NCBI RefSeq assembly: GCF_017876545.1
Contig: NZ_JAGIOD010000002.1
Coordinates: 744,001 to 808,000, forward strand
Direction of reading: 5' to 3'
Origin: Brachybacterium sacelli
GTDB lineage: Bacteria; Actinomycetota; Actinomycetes; Actinomycetales; Dermabacteraceae
Length of the DNA: 64,000 nucleotides
How positions within the stretch are numbered: position 1 is the first letter of the stretch; each line of letters opens with the position of its first letter. The translations under genes and the position numbers were made by a program. Shown here in pieces: positions 28,864-37,468 of this stretch. The notes below the pieces were generated by a model that ran no database searches, was not told the origin of the DNA, and saw only the letters and a program-made list of their open reading frames with translations.

Positions 28864-30095
28864 TCGACATCGTCCTGTGCGCCTCCGGCGCCGACGAGGT
28901 GCGCATCGTCCACGACCTCGCCCAGGACCGGAGCCGGACCGCCCGCGTGGTGCGTCGCTGCGCCGACCTCGCCGAGACCCTGGCCGTGACCGCGGCAGGC
29001 ATCGGGGACGTCGTCCTGATCGACGTCTCCGTACGCGGGCTGGGACGCGAGCCGCTCGCCCAGATGATGCGCGAGGCCGCGGTGGTGGGGCTGCGCACCG
29101 AGGACGGTCCCGAGCAGACCTCCCTGGGACTGCGGCGCGTCCTGCCCGCCGGCTCGTCGATCGAGGAGATCCTCGGGGCGATCTCCACCGCGGTCGCCTC
29201 CGACGACGAGGATGCCGCGGCTTGGGTGCAGGAGCCCGCCGCCGTCGCGGAGGATCCGGGGCGTCTCGTCGCGGTGTGGGGCCCGGGCGGCGCCCCCGGC
29301 CGCTCGACGATCGCGATGAACCTCGCTGCCGAGGCGGCCCTCGCGGGGCAGGAGACCGTCCTGGTGGACGCCGACACCTACGGGCCCTCGCAGAGCCAGA
29401 TGCTCGGAGTGCTCGACGAGACCCCGGGCCTGGTCGCCGCCTGCCGGGCGCACGACCGTGACACCCTTGACGAGGACACCCTCGAATCGCTCCTCCCCCT
29501 CGCTCAGCCCCGGCTGCGGCTGCTCAGCGGGATCGGCGTTCCGGCGCGGTGGGCGGAGGTGCGGCGCACCTCGATGGACGGTGTCTGGCAGGCGCTCTCG
29601 CGACGGGGCGGGCTCACCGTCGCCGACGTCGGACCAGTGCTCGAGGAGGACGAGGAGCTCAGCTACGACACGGCTGCACCCCAGCGCAACGCGGCTGCGA
29701 TCAGCGCCCTCGAGAACGCCGACGCCGTTCTCGCCGTGGTCGGAGCGGACCCGGTGAGCATCACGCGCCTGCTGCGCGACCACTCCCGGCTCGAGGAGCT
29801 CGGCGTCGGTCCGCTGCACGTCGTGATCAACCGGGTCGGGGCTCCCGTGCCCGGGGACAAGGTGCGCGATCTGATCGCTTCCCGGATCCCGGTGTCCTCG
29901 CTCCACGTGCTGCCTGATGACCCGGTCGCCTGCCGGACCGCGACTTGGGACGGTGCGCTCCTGGCGGAGTCCGCGCCACGCTCGGTGCTGCGCAAGGGGC
30001 TGCGGGAGATTGCCCGGTCTCCGATGCTGTTCGGGCAGTCCGAACCTGCTCCCGCGCCGGGGGAGGCGGGGCACCCGGCTGAGGTCCCCGGGTGA
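28860..30095 (+). CDS. CpaE/Ssd-like ParA-MinD family ATPase with degenerate P-loop
   Basis: This 411-residue protein has an N-terminal receiver-like segment (1-125) and a MinD/ParA-type domain with VAVWGPGGAPGRSTIAMNLA near 138-157, VLVDADTYGPSQSQMLG and VADVGPVLEE. The P-loop has Pro and Arg where MinD proteins have the signature and catalytic lysines, so ATP hydrolysis is doubtful. CpaE proteins place Tad pili at the pole; actinobacterial Ssd homologues also affect septation. GTG overlaps the SAF gene stop. Confidence 0.82.
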   Translation: MIDIVLCASGADEVRIVHDLAQDRSRTARVVRRCADLAETLAVTAAGIGDVVLIDVSVRGLGREPLAQMMREAAVVGLRTEDGPEQTSLGLRRVLPAGSSIEEILGAISTAVASDDEDAAAWVQEPAAVAEDPGRLVAVWGPGGAPGRSTIAMNLAAEAALAGQETVLVDADTYGPSQSQMLGVLDETPGLVAACRAHDRDTLDEDTLESLLPLAQPRLRLLSGIGVPARWAEVRRTSMDGVWQALSRRGGLTVADVGPVLEEDEELSYDTAAPQRNAAAISALENADAVLAVVGADPVSITRLLRDHSRLEELGVGPLHVVINRVGAPVPGDKVRDLIASRIPVSSLHVLPDDPVACRTATWDGALLAESAPRSVLRKGLREIARSPMLFGQSEPAPAPGEAGHPAEVPG

Positions 30096-30108
30096 GAAGA
30101 TGGCGGTC

Positions 30109-30555
30109 ATGAGGATCTACCTGCCCCTGACCACCGAGGACCGAGCCGCCCTGGAGTCCTCCGCACCGGGCCTGGAGCTCGCTGCGGGACGTGCGGTCTG
30201 GGGCGTGCACGCCGAGGCACGGGCCGACCGTTCCGAGGAGGACGAGGAGGACCTCGAGTACGACGCGCTGCAGGACGCCGCGCACATCTCCCTCCTCGCC
30301 GGCCCCGCCGACCGCCGAGCACTCGTCATCGCGGCCGACGTCCTGGACGCCGCCCTCGAGATCGCAGGGGACAACGGAGGTGCTTTCGGGCTGGTCACCG
30401 GTGGGGCAACGCGGGCCCGGGTCGCCAGCTTCCACGTGACCGAGCTCGATGCGGCAGCGGCCGCGGCCGACGACACCGATCCCGCACTGCTGTGGTTCGA
30501 CGCCTCCGAGGGCCCCGACGCCCTGACCTACGTCGACGGAGTCACCGAGACCTGA
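30109..30555 (+). CDS. DUF6912 family protein
   Basis: This 148-residue protein begins MRIYLPLTTEDRAAL, the start of the DUF6912 family often found next to CpaE/Ssd genes. The rest has alternating helix and strand with an acidic patch (EEDEEDLEY) and a DALQDAAHISLLA helix. No catalytic residues are seen. An ATG three codons upstream is possible; the chosen one fits the family. The stop lies within a short inverted repeat. Confidence 0.7.
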   Translation: MRIYLPLTTEDRAALESSAPGLELAAGRAVWGVHAEARADRSEEDEEDLEYDALQDAAHISLLAGPADRRALVIAADVLDAALEIAGDNGGAFGLVTGGATRARVASFHVTELDAAAAAADDTDPALLWFDASEGPDALTYVDGVTET

Positions 30556-30570
30556 TCACGGATCGGTGAC
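30541..30570. terminator. Hairpin at the end of the DUF6912 gene
   Basis: GTCACCGA (30541-30548) pairs with TCGGTGAC (30563-30570) around a 14-nt loop. The stop codon is in the loop. It sits between convergent genes; no T run is present. Confidence 0.4.
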
Positions 30571-30586
30571 CGGCTCCACCCGGCGA

Positions 30587-31093
30587 TCAGTCGTCGGAGC
30601 GGTCCGCGTAGGTCGCGGCCGACTTCTCCTCAGCGCGCAGCACCTTGGAGACGTAGGGGACCGCGGCCTTCTCGAGGCGAGGGCCCAGCAGCGGGACCTT
30701 CGCCAGCAGATCGCCCTCGATGTCGACGGTGCTGGTCAGCTCCCCGGTGGGAGCGAGACGCAGAGATCCCTTCATCCCCGCCGGGGTTCCGGCGACCTCG
30801 AGCTCCATGGTGCCGTTGCGGCTGCCGTCGGGCTCGGGCGCGGACCACGACTGCTCCTCCTTGATCGTCACGGAGGAGCCCACGAAGCGACGGGCGATGT
30901 CCGGGACCTTGTCCGTGGGCATCATGAGTTCGGTCCGCACGGTGAAGGCACCGGTCGGGTCGCCGTCGACCTGGGAGGACGCGTTGGTCGCTCCCAGCGT
31001 CTCCCGGCGGATCGCTGTGTACTCCTCGGTGGCGTACATCGTGGCGGCGGTGCGCGCCGACAACGGCAGGGTCAACGTCTCGCGGAGCTTCAT
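30587..31093 (-). CDS. DUF2505 domain protein
   Basis: This 168-residue protein matches DUF2505, a START/SRPBCC-like fold: LPLSARTAATMYATEEYTAIRRETLGA, then a middle beta-sheet (GTMELEVAGTPAGMKGSLRLAPTGELTSTVDIEGDLLAKVPLLG) and the C-terminal helix GPRLEKAAVPYVSKVLRAEEK. Such folds hold hydrophobic ligands; none is known here. It is made from its own short transcript, with TAGGCT and GGAAGGACGAGG upstream, divergent from pdtaS. Confidence 0.85.
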   Translation of the reverse strand: MKLRETLTLPLSARTAATMYATEEYTAIRRETLGATNASSQVDGDPTGAFTVRTELMMPTDKVPDIARRFVGSSVTIKEEQSWSAPEPDGSRNGTMELEVAGTPAGMKGSLRLAPTGELTSTVDIEGDLLAKVPLLGPRLEKAAVPYVSKVLRAEEKSAATYADRSDD

Positions 31094-31178
31094 CCTCGTC
31101 CTTCCCGGGGGATCGGTCGGTCACAGCCTACGGCAGGGGCCGCGGCGGTCAGGTCGCGACCACCCCGGGACCTCGCAC

Positions 31179-31184
31179 TATCCT
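31179..31184 (+). promoter_or_regulatory. -10 box of a leaderless promoter (pdtaS)
   Basis: TATCCT ends 6 nt before the ATG at 31191 with no ribosome binding site between. Confidence 0.5.
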
Positions 31185-31190
31185 GGGCGC

Positions 31191-32681
31191 ATGCCGAGCC
31201 TGTCCAAGTTCCTCGCCGAGAACCGCGCCCTGACCGAGAAGGAGGCCGACTGGCTCCAGCACCTCGTCGGGGACTGGAACCTCGTCTCCGATCTGCTCCG
31301 ATCGGACCTGGTGCTGTGGATCCAGAGCGCGGAGGGCCCGCGGGCCGTGGCCCACTGCCGGCCCGCCACCGGTTCCACCGTTTACTACGAGGACCCCGTG
31401 GGCACTCTCCTCGAGGCCGACACGGATTCCGAGATCCCCGCCCTGCTCGAGGGGGCCGAGCCCCTGTGCGAGCCGGCGACCATCGAGCGTGAGGGCCGGG
31501 AGGCGACCGGACTGCTGGTCCCGGTGCGCAAGGACGGGCGCACGCTGGGAGTCCTGGCGGCCGAGAGACCGGTCAGCGAAGGGGGCCGCTCGACCAACGA
31601 GATCCGCCAGCACGAGCTCGGCCTGCGCGTGCTGCGCATGCTCCAGTCCGGTGCCTTCCCGATAGAGGGCGCTCCCATCCCGCCCCGGCGCGGTGCCCCG
31701 CGGGTCGGCGACGGCGTGGTCGAGCTCGACGGCAGCGGGGTGGTCCAGTGGGCCTCGCCGAACGCGCTGTCCGCCTTCCACCGCTTCGGCATCGAGGGGG
31801 ACATGGAGGGGATCACGCTGGCCGAGCTGTCCACGGACGTGCTGCAGTCGCGCAGCCCTGTGGACGAGTCCCTGCCACTGGTGCTCATGGGCCGCGCCGC
31901 CTGGCGCTCCGACATGCAGGCCCGCGGGGGGACCCTGTCGCTGCGGGCGGTTCCGCTGACCGAGAAGGGCCAGCGCACCGGGGCCATCATCCTGGTGCGC
32001 GACGTGACGGAGCTGCGTCGTCGGGAGCGGGAGCTGATCACCAAGGATGCGACCATCCGCGAGGTCCATCACCGGGTCAAGAACAATCTGCAGACCGTGG
32101 CGGCGCTGCTGCGCATGCAGTCACGGCGCATGAAGTCCGACGAAGCGCGCGACGCGCTCAGCGAAGCGATGCGCCGGGTCTCGACCATCGCGCTGGTGCA
32201 CGAGTCTCTGCTGCAGGGCTCCGAGGAAGCCGTCCATTTCGATGAGGTGATCGACCGCTGCCTGCGTCTGGCCGTCGATGCGGCCAGTGCCACCGTGCAT
32301 CGGGCCGGAGCGCCTCGGCTCACCGAGTCGCAGGTGGAGGTGCGGACCGAGAAGCACGGGCGGGTCGGGTCGATCCGGGCGGAGGAGGCGACGCCGCTGG
32401 CGCTGGTGGTCACGGAGCTGGCCACGAACGCGGTCGAGCACGGGCTCTCGGAGACCGGTGGCACGCTGATGGTCCGCAGCGAGCGGATCGGCTCGCACCT
32501 GGTCATCAACATCGAGGATGACGGCGAGGGGATGGGGGCGGCGAAGCCCACCGGTCTCGGCACGAACATCGCGCTCACCCTCGTCCAGGGTCAGCTGGGT
32601 GGAACCCTGACCTGGCAGGATCGCCCCGAAGGGGGGACCCGGGCGGTGGTCGACGTGTACCTGGATCCGCTCACGCTCTGA
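31191..32681 (+). CDS. pdtaS: Sensor histidine kinase PdtaS
   Basis: This 496-residue soluble kinase has an N-terminal GAF domain (~1-150), a PAS domain (~165-275) and a HisKA_2/HATPase pair. The phospho-acceptor motif is HHRVKNNLQTVAALLRMQSRRM, with His near 294. ATP-binding boxes are ELATNAVEHG, EDDGEGM and GLGTNIALTL. The family signals to the ANTAR antiterminator PdtaR; no pdtaR is in the window. Convergent with whiB1, the same pair as Rv3220c/Rv3219. Confidence 0.93.
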   Translation: MPSLSKFLAENRALTEKEADWLQHLVGDWNLVSDLLRSDLVLWIQSAEGPRAVAHCRPATGSTVYYEDPVGTLLEADTDSEIPALLEGAEPLCEPATIEREGREATGLLVPVRKDGRTLGVLAAERPVSEGGRSTNEIRQHELGLRVLRMLQSGAFPIEGAPIPPRRGAPRVGDGVVELDGSGVVQWASPNALSAFHRFGIEGDMEGITLAELSTDVLQSRSPVDESLPLVLMGRAAWRSDMQARGGTLSLRAVPLTEKGQRTGAIILVRDVTELRRRERELITKDATIREVHHRVKNNLQTVAALLRMQSRRMKSDEARDALSEAMRRVSTIALVHESLLQGSEEAVHFDEVIDRCLRLAVDAASATVHRAGAPRLTESQVEVRTEKHGRVGSIRAEEATPLALVVTELATNAVEHGLSETGGTLMVRSERIGSHLVINIEDDGEGMGAAKPTGLGTNIALTLVQGQLGGTLTWQDRPEGGTRAVVDVYLDPLTL

Positions 32682-32733
32682 GCGGGACCGCTCGCGGCGG
32701 GACGACCGTGAGGTCATCGGTGACGCGTGTCCT

Positions 32734-32780
32734 CCCCGCCCGGGCGGGGTCCTGCGGCGCGGTGGAGAGAGCCGCAGGAC
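32734..32780. terminator. Bidirectional terminator between pdtaS and whiB1
   Basis: A perfect 16-bp palindrome CCCCGCCCGGGCGGGG (32734-32749) is joined to a stem GTCCTGCGGC/GCCGCAGGAC with a 12-nt loop (32749-32780). These fold on either strand between two gene ends. There is no clear T tract. Confidence 0.5.
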
Positions 32781-32786
32781 GAGGGG

Positions 32787-33035
32787 TCAGCTGGCGCGGC
32801 GAGCGCGCGCGTTGCGGCGCTTGAGAGAGCGGCGCTCGTCCTCGGAGAGTCCACCCCAGACGCCGGAGTCCTGTCCGGACTCGAGGGCGAACTTCAGGCA
32901 GGCCGTCATGACGTCGCATTTCTGGCACACCGCCTTCGCCTCCTGGATCTGGGTGATCGCCGGTCCGGTGTTCCCGATGGGGAAGAACAGCTCGGGATCA
33001 TGGTTGAGGCACTCGGCACGGTGGCGCCAGTCCAT
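32787..33035 (-). CDS. whiB1: WhiB family iron-sulfur regulator (WhiB1 type)
   Basis: This 82-residue protein has the four iron-sulfur cysteines at 9, 37, 40 and 46, the DPELFFPIGNTGPA start, the GVWGG turn and a basic KRRNARARRAS tail. Sequence and place beside pdtaS fit WhiB1, an essential nitric-oxide sensitive regulator that binds the primary sigma factor in mycobacteria. The start fits the family exactly. Its leader holds a stable hairpin (33057-33085). Confidence 0.95.
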   Translation of the reverse strand: MDWRHRAECLNHDPELFFPIGNTGPAITQIQEAKAVCQKCDVMTACLKFALESGQDSGVWGGLSEDERRSLKRRNARARRAS

Positions 33036-33056
33036 CGTCACTCTCTCTTTCCAGGA

Positions 33057-33085
33057 CGCCACACCCCACCCCGTGGGGCGTGGCG
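33057..33085 (-). promoter_or_regulatory. Hairpin in the whiB1 leader
   Basis: On the minus strand CGCCACGCCCCA pairs with TGGGGTGTGGCG across a 5-nt CGGGG loop. All 12 pairs form, one being a G-U wobble; the plus strand has an A-C mismatch at that point. The base of the stem is 21 nt before the ATG. Confidence 0.65.
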
Positions 33086-33387
33086 CGGCGAGGGTCGCTC
33101 CAGATGGGGCGTTCTCGGGTCTCCGGCTCGTCGACTCGGATCCGGGGGGCGGCGAAGCTGCCGCGGATCTCGGCGTCGGGGGCGAGCCGACCTCCATTCT
33201 CTGGGCCGGTCGCGGCCTCGACAAGAGGCTGTGTAGGCGACCTGGGTGGCACTTCCCACATGCTCGGACATCGGCGTGATGCCCGGCACGAAGGCGTTGA
33301 AAAAGGCCGTCAGGAGTGCTGCGACCCCGAGGAGGACCGGGTGGGAAGGGCCCCGCCGGCGGGGAAGGAGGGGTCGCGTCGGCGAAG

Positions 33388-33446
33388 AATCGTAGGGAAT
33401 CGACGGGAATCGACGGGAAAGGCAGGACCCGGTCGGCCGATACAGT
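33388..33446 (+). promoter_or_regulatory. 10-bp phased repeat and leaderless promoter of the 33453 gene
   Basis: AATC occurs at 33388, 33398 and 33408 and AAAG at 33418, a strict 10-bp period, with GGGAATCGAC twice in direct tandem. TACAGT (33441-33446) ends 6 nt before the ATG at 33453. The repeat covers the region upstream of and into the -35 position, a usual place for a regulator. Confidence 0.6.
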
Positions 33447-33452
33447 CGTCCC

Positions 33453-33902
33453 ATGCCCACCGATCCCCATGCCGCCGGATCCGGCGCCTCCCGCGGTGCC
33501 GCCTCCGGCCCCACCGGCGGCCCCGGTGCCGGCCCGCGGACCCGCCCGACCGTCGCCGCCCTGCTCGGGGTGGAGACCCTCATGCTGGCGGCCGCCGCCA
33601 CCTACTGCTTCCTGATGGTCGCTGCGGGGGACCTGCACGCCAAGCTCGGCACGGGGCTGGGGATCTTCCTGCTCGTCTTCGCGCTCGGCACCGCGCTGGC
33701 AGCCCGCTCGATCCTCGTCTCCGGACGGTTCGGCCTCGGCTACGGCATCACCTGGCAGCTCTTCCAGGCGCTGGTCGGCGCGAGCATGCTGCGCGGAGCC
33801 CTGTACTGGCAAGGGGCTCTCGCCCTCGTCCTCGCGATCGTCCTGTTCGTGCTGCTGCTGGGACTGGTGCGCTCCACCCCGCTGCCGGGCGAGAAGGAGT
33901 AA
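33453..33902 (+). CDS. Small membrane protein of unknown function
   Basis: This 149-residue protein has a Pro/Gly/Ala-rich cytoplasmic lead (~30 residues) and four membrane segments (about 33-53, 62-84, 92-110, 115-140) with short loops, ending in PLPGEKE. I do not recognise the family beyond a similarity in shape to actinobacterial four-helix proteins near whiB1. The start is fixed by the TACAGT box 6 nt upstream. A strong terminator follows. Confidence 0.65.
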   Translation: MPTDPHAAGSGASRGAASGPTGGPGAGPRTRPTVAALLGVETLMLAAAATYCFLMVAAGDLHAKLGTGLGIFLLVFALGTALAARSILVSGRFGLGYGITWQLFQALVGASMLRGALYWQGALALVLAIVLFVLLLGLVRSTPLPGEKE

Positions 33903-33930
33903 GCCCCTCCGGCCCGATCCGACGGACGAA

Positions 33931-33966
33931 GGGCCCTGCCCCGGAGCGTTCCGGGACAGGGCCCTC
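33931..33966. terminator. Strong bidirectional terminator
   Basis: AGGGCCCTGCCCCGGA (33931-33946) and TCCGGGACAGGGCCCT (33951-33966) form a 16-bp stem with one mismatch and a 4-nt GCGT loop. It lies between convergent genes. No T run follows, which is common for GC-rich actinobacterial terminators. Confidence 0.7.
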
Positions 33967-34009
33967 GCCGTCGGTTCCGCCGAGCGGTCCCGGTCAGGCC
34001 GTCATGGCC

Positions 34010-36526
34010 TCACTCCCCACCGGCCAGCGCGGCCGCCGGCGCGGTACGGGCGGCGGCCCGTCCCGGCAGCACCGAGGCGATGCCGCCGGCGAGGACCGCC
34101 AGCAGCAGCACCAGACCGACCTGGCCCCAGGGGATGGTGATCGAGACCGGGAAGCTCGAGCCCAGCAGGGCATTGATCCCGAGCATCCCGTAGACGCTGC
34201 CGATCACGATCCCGAGCACCGCGCCGACCAGGGCCAGCAGGATGCCCTCCCAGCCCAGCATGGCGCGCATCTGGCGACGCGTGGTGCCCAGAGCCCGCAG
34301 CAGGGCGTTCTCCGAGGTGCGCTCGATGACTCCCAGGCTGAGGGTGTTCGCCACCCCCACCAGCGCCACCACCACGGCCACCGCGAGCAGGCCGATGACG
34401 ATGCCCAGCAGGATGTTCAGGATCTGCCCGTACATCTCGCGCTCGGCGCCGCCGGCGTCGGTGCTGACATCGGACCAGCCCTCGGTGGTGGTCTGCTCGT
34501 TCACGGCATCGACGAGCGAGTACGCCTCGACCTCCGCCCGTTCGGTCGTGCCCTGATCGGCGAAGTCGCCGAGGAGCACCGGGGTGCTGGCCCCACCGAC
34601 CAGCTGCTCGAGGGTGGCGGGGCTGACCAGCGACATCGCCAGATTGGCGTCGACCTGGACGCGCAGTTCGTGCGTGGCGCCGTCGGCTCCTTCGACCTGC
34701 AGCGTCTCCCCGTCGGCGACGCCGAACTGCTCGGCCCTCTCGTACCCCACCAGCACCACGCCGTCCTCCAGGTCATCGGCCATCGCGGGTCGGTGCGAGG
34801 TGTCGCGCACCGCCTCGGGGGAGGCACCGTACAGCGTCATCGGTTCGTCGGCACCGACCTCGATGTCCCCGCGGGCCGCGGGGTGGACCGTGTCCATGCC
34901 GTCGATCGCGGTGATCTGCTCGGCGGCGTCCTTCGGCATCTCCTCGGCGCTGACGACCAGGTCGATCGGTCGTCGGGAGTCGAGCTCGGAGGTGAGAGTG
35001 GACTCCGCCGTGCGTGCTCCGACAGCCATCATCGTCATCAGCGTGGTGCCGATGAGCAGGGCCGCGATGGTGGCCGCGCTGCGGCGGGGATTGCGGGCGA
35101 CGTTGGCGCTGGCGACCTTCGCCGGCAGCCCGCCGACGCGGTTCATGAGGCTGCCGATCAGAGAGGACAGCGGACGGGTGAGCACGATCAGCACCAGCAG
35201 CACCCCGGTGAAGCTGAGCACGCCGCCGGCCATCGCCAGCACGACGCCCAGAGACGCCACGCCCTGCATCGACAGCAGCGTGCCACCGACCAGGGCGAGG
35301 ACGCCGAGGACGATCGCGGCGATGCCGAGCACGCCCCGGGCGCCGAGCCCGTGCCGCTGCGACGGCGGTTCGGGACGCAGCGCCTGCAGCGGGGCGACCC
35401 GGGTGGCGGAGCGCATGGGGGCGAGGCTCGCGACCAGGGTGATCACCACGCCGGCGATCACCGGCAGCAGCACCGACCACAGGCTCACGGGCACGAGCAT
35501 GAGACCGTCGAGCCAGCCCAGGCCGTCGGCCCCGGCGAGGGCGGCCTGGACCACCAGGTGCCCGCCCACCAGGCCGACGACGGCGCCGAGCACCCCGACC
35601 AGGAGGGATTCGCGCAGGACCACGCGGCGCACCTGGCTGCGGGTGGCTCCGAGCGTGCGCAGCAGCGCGAGGGAGCGGGTGCGCTGGGCGATGGTGACCG
35701 CGAAGGTGTTGGCGATGACCACAGCACTGGTGAACAGGGCGATCACCACGAACACGGCGAGCATCAGCCCCAGGGCTGCGGAGCCCTCCATGAGATCGGA
35801 GGTCGCCTCCTGCACGGCATCATCGACGGTGCGCACCGTGAGGTCATCGGTGCTCGCGCTCTCGGCGACCGCGGCGGGGTCGGTGCCCTCGGGAACCGAT
35901 GCCAACCACGTGTCGGTGAGCGTGCCCTCGTCCGGGCCCAGCAGCGCGGCGGCGTTGACCTCCGAGATCAACACCCGCGGGGTGCCGCCGAAGACGGATC
36001 CCTCCGCGGTGGGGGCGAGACCGGTGACGGTGAAGCTGTGCTCCTTCCCGTCGGGGGAGAAGTCCGCGGGCAGGGTGACGGTGTCCCCGACGGACACGTC
36101 CAGCGACTCGGCGGCCCCGGTGTCGAGCACCACCTCGTCGGATGCAGCGGGCAGCTCGCCCTCGGTGAGGGACTCCTCCGCGCCGGCGTCGGGCGGGAGC
36201 ATGGCCGCGGACAGGAACGATCCGCTCTCCGAGCCCCCGGAGGTCAGCTGTACGAAGTTGGACAGCAGCGGCCAGGTCTCCTCGGTGCCCTCGACCTCGG
36301 GGGCCGCCACGGGCTGCTCGGAGGACCACTGCTCGTCGCTCAGGGGCCGACTGATCTCGAGATCGGCCCCGTCGTAGCTCTGGGACGCCTGGGAGGCCAG
36401 CGAGGCCTGCATGAGATTGCCGGCCAGCACCATGATGGCGACGAAGGCGCAGGACAGCGCGATGGTGAGAACGGCCGCGAAGTGGCGGCGCACGGGAGTG
36501 AGCTTCAGGGGGGTGCGGCGCGCCAT
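34010..36526 (-). CDS. ABC transporter permease (FtsX/MacB type)
   Basis: This 838-residue permease has two FtsX domains. An N-terminal membrane helix (~17-40) precedes an extracytoplasmic MacB-PCD-like domain, then three helices near 255-390, a middle pair of helices near 400-460, a second periplasmic-like domain and three final helices ending in PGRAAARTAPAAALAGGE. The arrangement is the standard ten-helix export permease for lipids, peptides or antibiotics. The start overlaps the ATPase gene stop. With the two-component genes just upstream it resembles envelope-stress or bacitracin-type exporters. Confidence 0.92.
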   Translation of the reverse strand: MARRTPLKLTPVRRHFAAVLTIALSCAFVAIMVLAGNLMQASLASQASQSYDGADLEISRPLSDEQWSSEQPVAAPEVEGTEETWPLLSNFVQLTSGGSESGSFLSAAMLPPDAGAEESLTEGELPAASDEVVLDTGAAESLDVSVGDTVTLPADFSPDGKEHSFTVTGLAPTAEGSVFGGTPRVLISEVNAAALLGPDEGTLTDTWLASVPEGTDPAAVAESASTDDLTVRTVDDAVQEATSDLMEGSAALGLMLAVFVVIALFTSAVVIANTFAVTIAQRTRSLALLRTLGATRSQVRRVVLRESLLVGVLGAVVGLVGGHLVVQAALAGADGLGWLDGLMLVPVSLWSVLLPVIAGVVITLVASLAPMRSATRVAPLQALRPEPPSQRHGLGARGVLGIAAIVLGVLALVGGTLLSMQGVASLGVVLAMAGGVLSFTGVLLVLIVLTRPLSSLIGSLMNRVGGLPAKVASANVARNPRRSAATIAALLIGTTLMTMMAVGARTAESTLTSELDSRRPIDLVVSAEEMPKDAAEQITAIDGMDTVHPAARGDIEVGADEPMTLYGASPEAVRDTSHRPAMADDLEDGVVLVGYERAEQFGVADGETLQVEGADGATHELRVQVDANLAMSLVSPATLEQLVGGASTPVLLGDFADQGTTERAEVEAYSLVDAVNEQTTTEGWSDVSTDAGGAEREMYGQILNILLGIVIGLLAVAVVVALVGVANTLSLGVIERTSENALLRALGTTRRQMRAMLGWEGILLALVGAVLGIVIGSVYGMLGINALLGSSFPVSITIPWGQVGLVLLLAVLAGGIASVLPGRAAARTAPAAALAGGE

Positions 36527-37263
36527 CAGTACTGCCCCCGCAGGTCCTCGTCGGCCGCGATGTGGCCGTCGGCCAGGGAGACGATCCGGTCCGCGCGCTC
36601 GGCGGCATCCCGCTCGTGAGTGACCATGACGACGGTCTGGCCGAACTCGTCGACCGACAGTCGCAGGAAGTCCAGCACCTCCTCGGTGGTGTGGGAGTCG
36701 AGGTTGCCGGTGGGTTCGTCGGCGAAGACGACCGCGGGGGAGGTGACCAGGGCGCGGGCGATGGCGACGCGCTGGACCTGTCCGCCCGAGAGCTGCGAGG
36801 GCAGGTGGGCGAGCCGGTCGGTCAGACCGAAGGCGGAGGTGATGGTGTCCAGCCAGGCGCGGTCCACCCGCTTGCCGGCGAGCTCGAGCGGGAGCAGGAT
36901 GTTCTGCTCGGCGCTGAGCATCGGAAGCAGGTTGAAGGATTGGAACACGAAGCCGACGCGCTCACGACGCAGCCGGGTCAGGGCGTCGTCGTTCAGAGCG
37001 GTGATCTCGGTGCCGTCGATGCGGATCGAGCCGCGAGAGACGACGTCGAGCCCGGCCAGCGTATGCAGGAGGGTGGACTTGCCGGAGCCGGAGGGGCCCA
37101 TGATCGCGGTGAACGCACCGCGGGCGATGTCGAGGTCCACCGCATCCAGTGCGGTGACGGTCCCGGCTCCGGTGCCGTAGGTGCGGGTGACGCCGCGGGC
37201 GACGATGGCGGGGGAGGTGCCCTCCGGGGAGGTGGAGGGAGCGGGAAGTGGCTGGGCAGTCAT
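36526..37263 (-). CDS. ABC transporter ATP-binding protein (MacB/LolD type)
   Basis: This 245-residue ATPase has Walker A GPSGSGKST near 56-64, the Q-loop FVFQSFNLLPMLSAEQNI, signature LSGGQVQRVAIARAL, Walker B VVFADEPTGNLD and the H-loop VMVTHERDAAERADRI. The type is that of exporters paired with FtsX-like permeases. It is translated just ahead of its permease (ATGA). 205 bp separate it from the response regulator gene on the same strand; a separate promoter there is likely. Confidence 0.93.
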   Translation of the reverse strand: MTAQPLPAPSTSPEGTSPAIVARGVTRTYGTGAGTVTALDAVDLDIARGAFTAIMGPSGSGKSTLLHTLAGLDVVSRGSIRIDGTEITALNDDALTRLRRERVGFVFQSFNLLPMLSAEQNILLPLELAGKRVDRAWLDTITSAFGLTDRLAHLPSQLSGGQVQRVAIARALVTSPAVVFADEPTGNLDSHTTEEVLDFLRLSVDEFGQTVVMVTHERDAAERADRIVSLADGHIAADEDLRGQY

Positions 37264-37468
37264 CGTGATCCTTCTGCGCGAGGTCTTCGGTCATCCACGA
37301 TGGTGCCGCGCCACGAACCACCGGGGCGTCCGTCCTCGGTCGTGACCGGCGAGGATCCGCGCGACCGGAGGATGGGGAGGGGTCATACCAGGGTCTGACG
37401 ACGCGGCGGGCTCAGCCGGTGCTCGTGGGACTGGTCTCCTGCCGACTCGTTCCTCGTCAGCACGTCGA

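Larger units (their letters stand above)
33036..33452. other. 417-bp divergent intergenic region, whiB1 / 33453 gene
   Basis: No gene is seen here. Contents: the whiB1 leader hairpin (33057-33085), a TACACA box on the minus strand (33235-33230), the motif GTG-N8-CAC at 33246-33259 that fits the CRP-type consensus, and on the right the 10-bp phased repeat and leaderless promoter of the 33453 gene. The minus-strand box would give whiB1 a leader of nearly 190 nt. The CRP-type match is short and may be chance. Confidence 0.5.

Noticed and set aside
33080..36619. 1179-codon open frame on the plus strand
   Set aside because: It runs opposite the ABC permease. The translation is rich in Gly, Gln, His and Arg with no domains; a GC-driven shadow.
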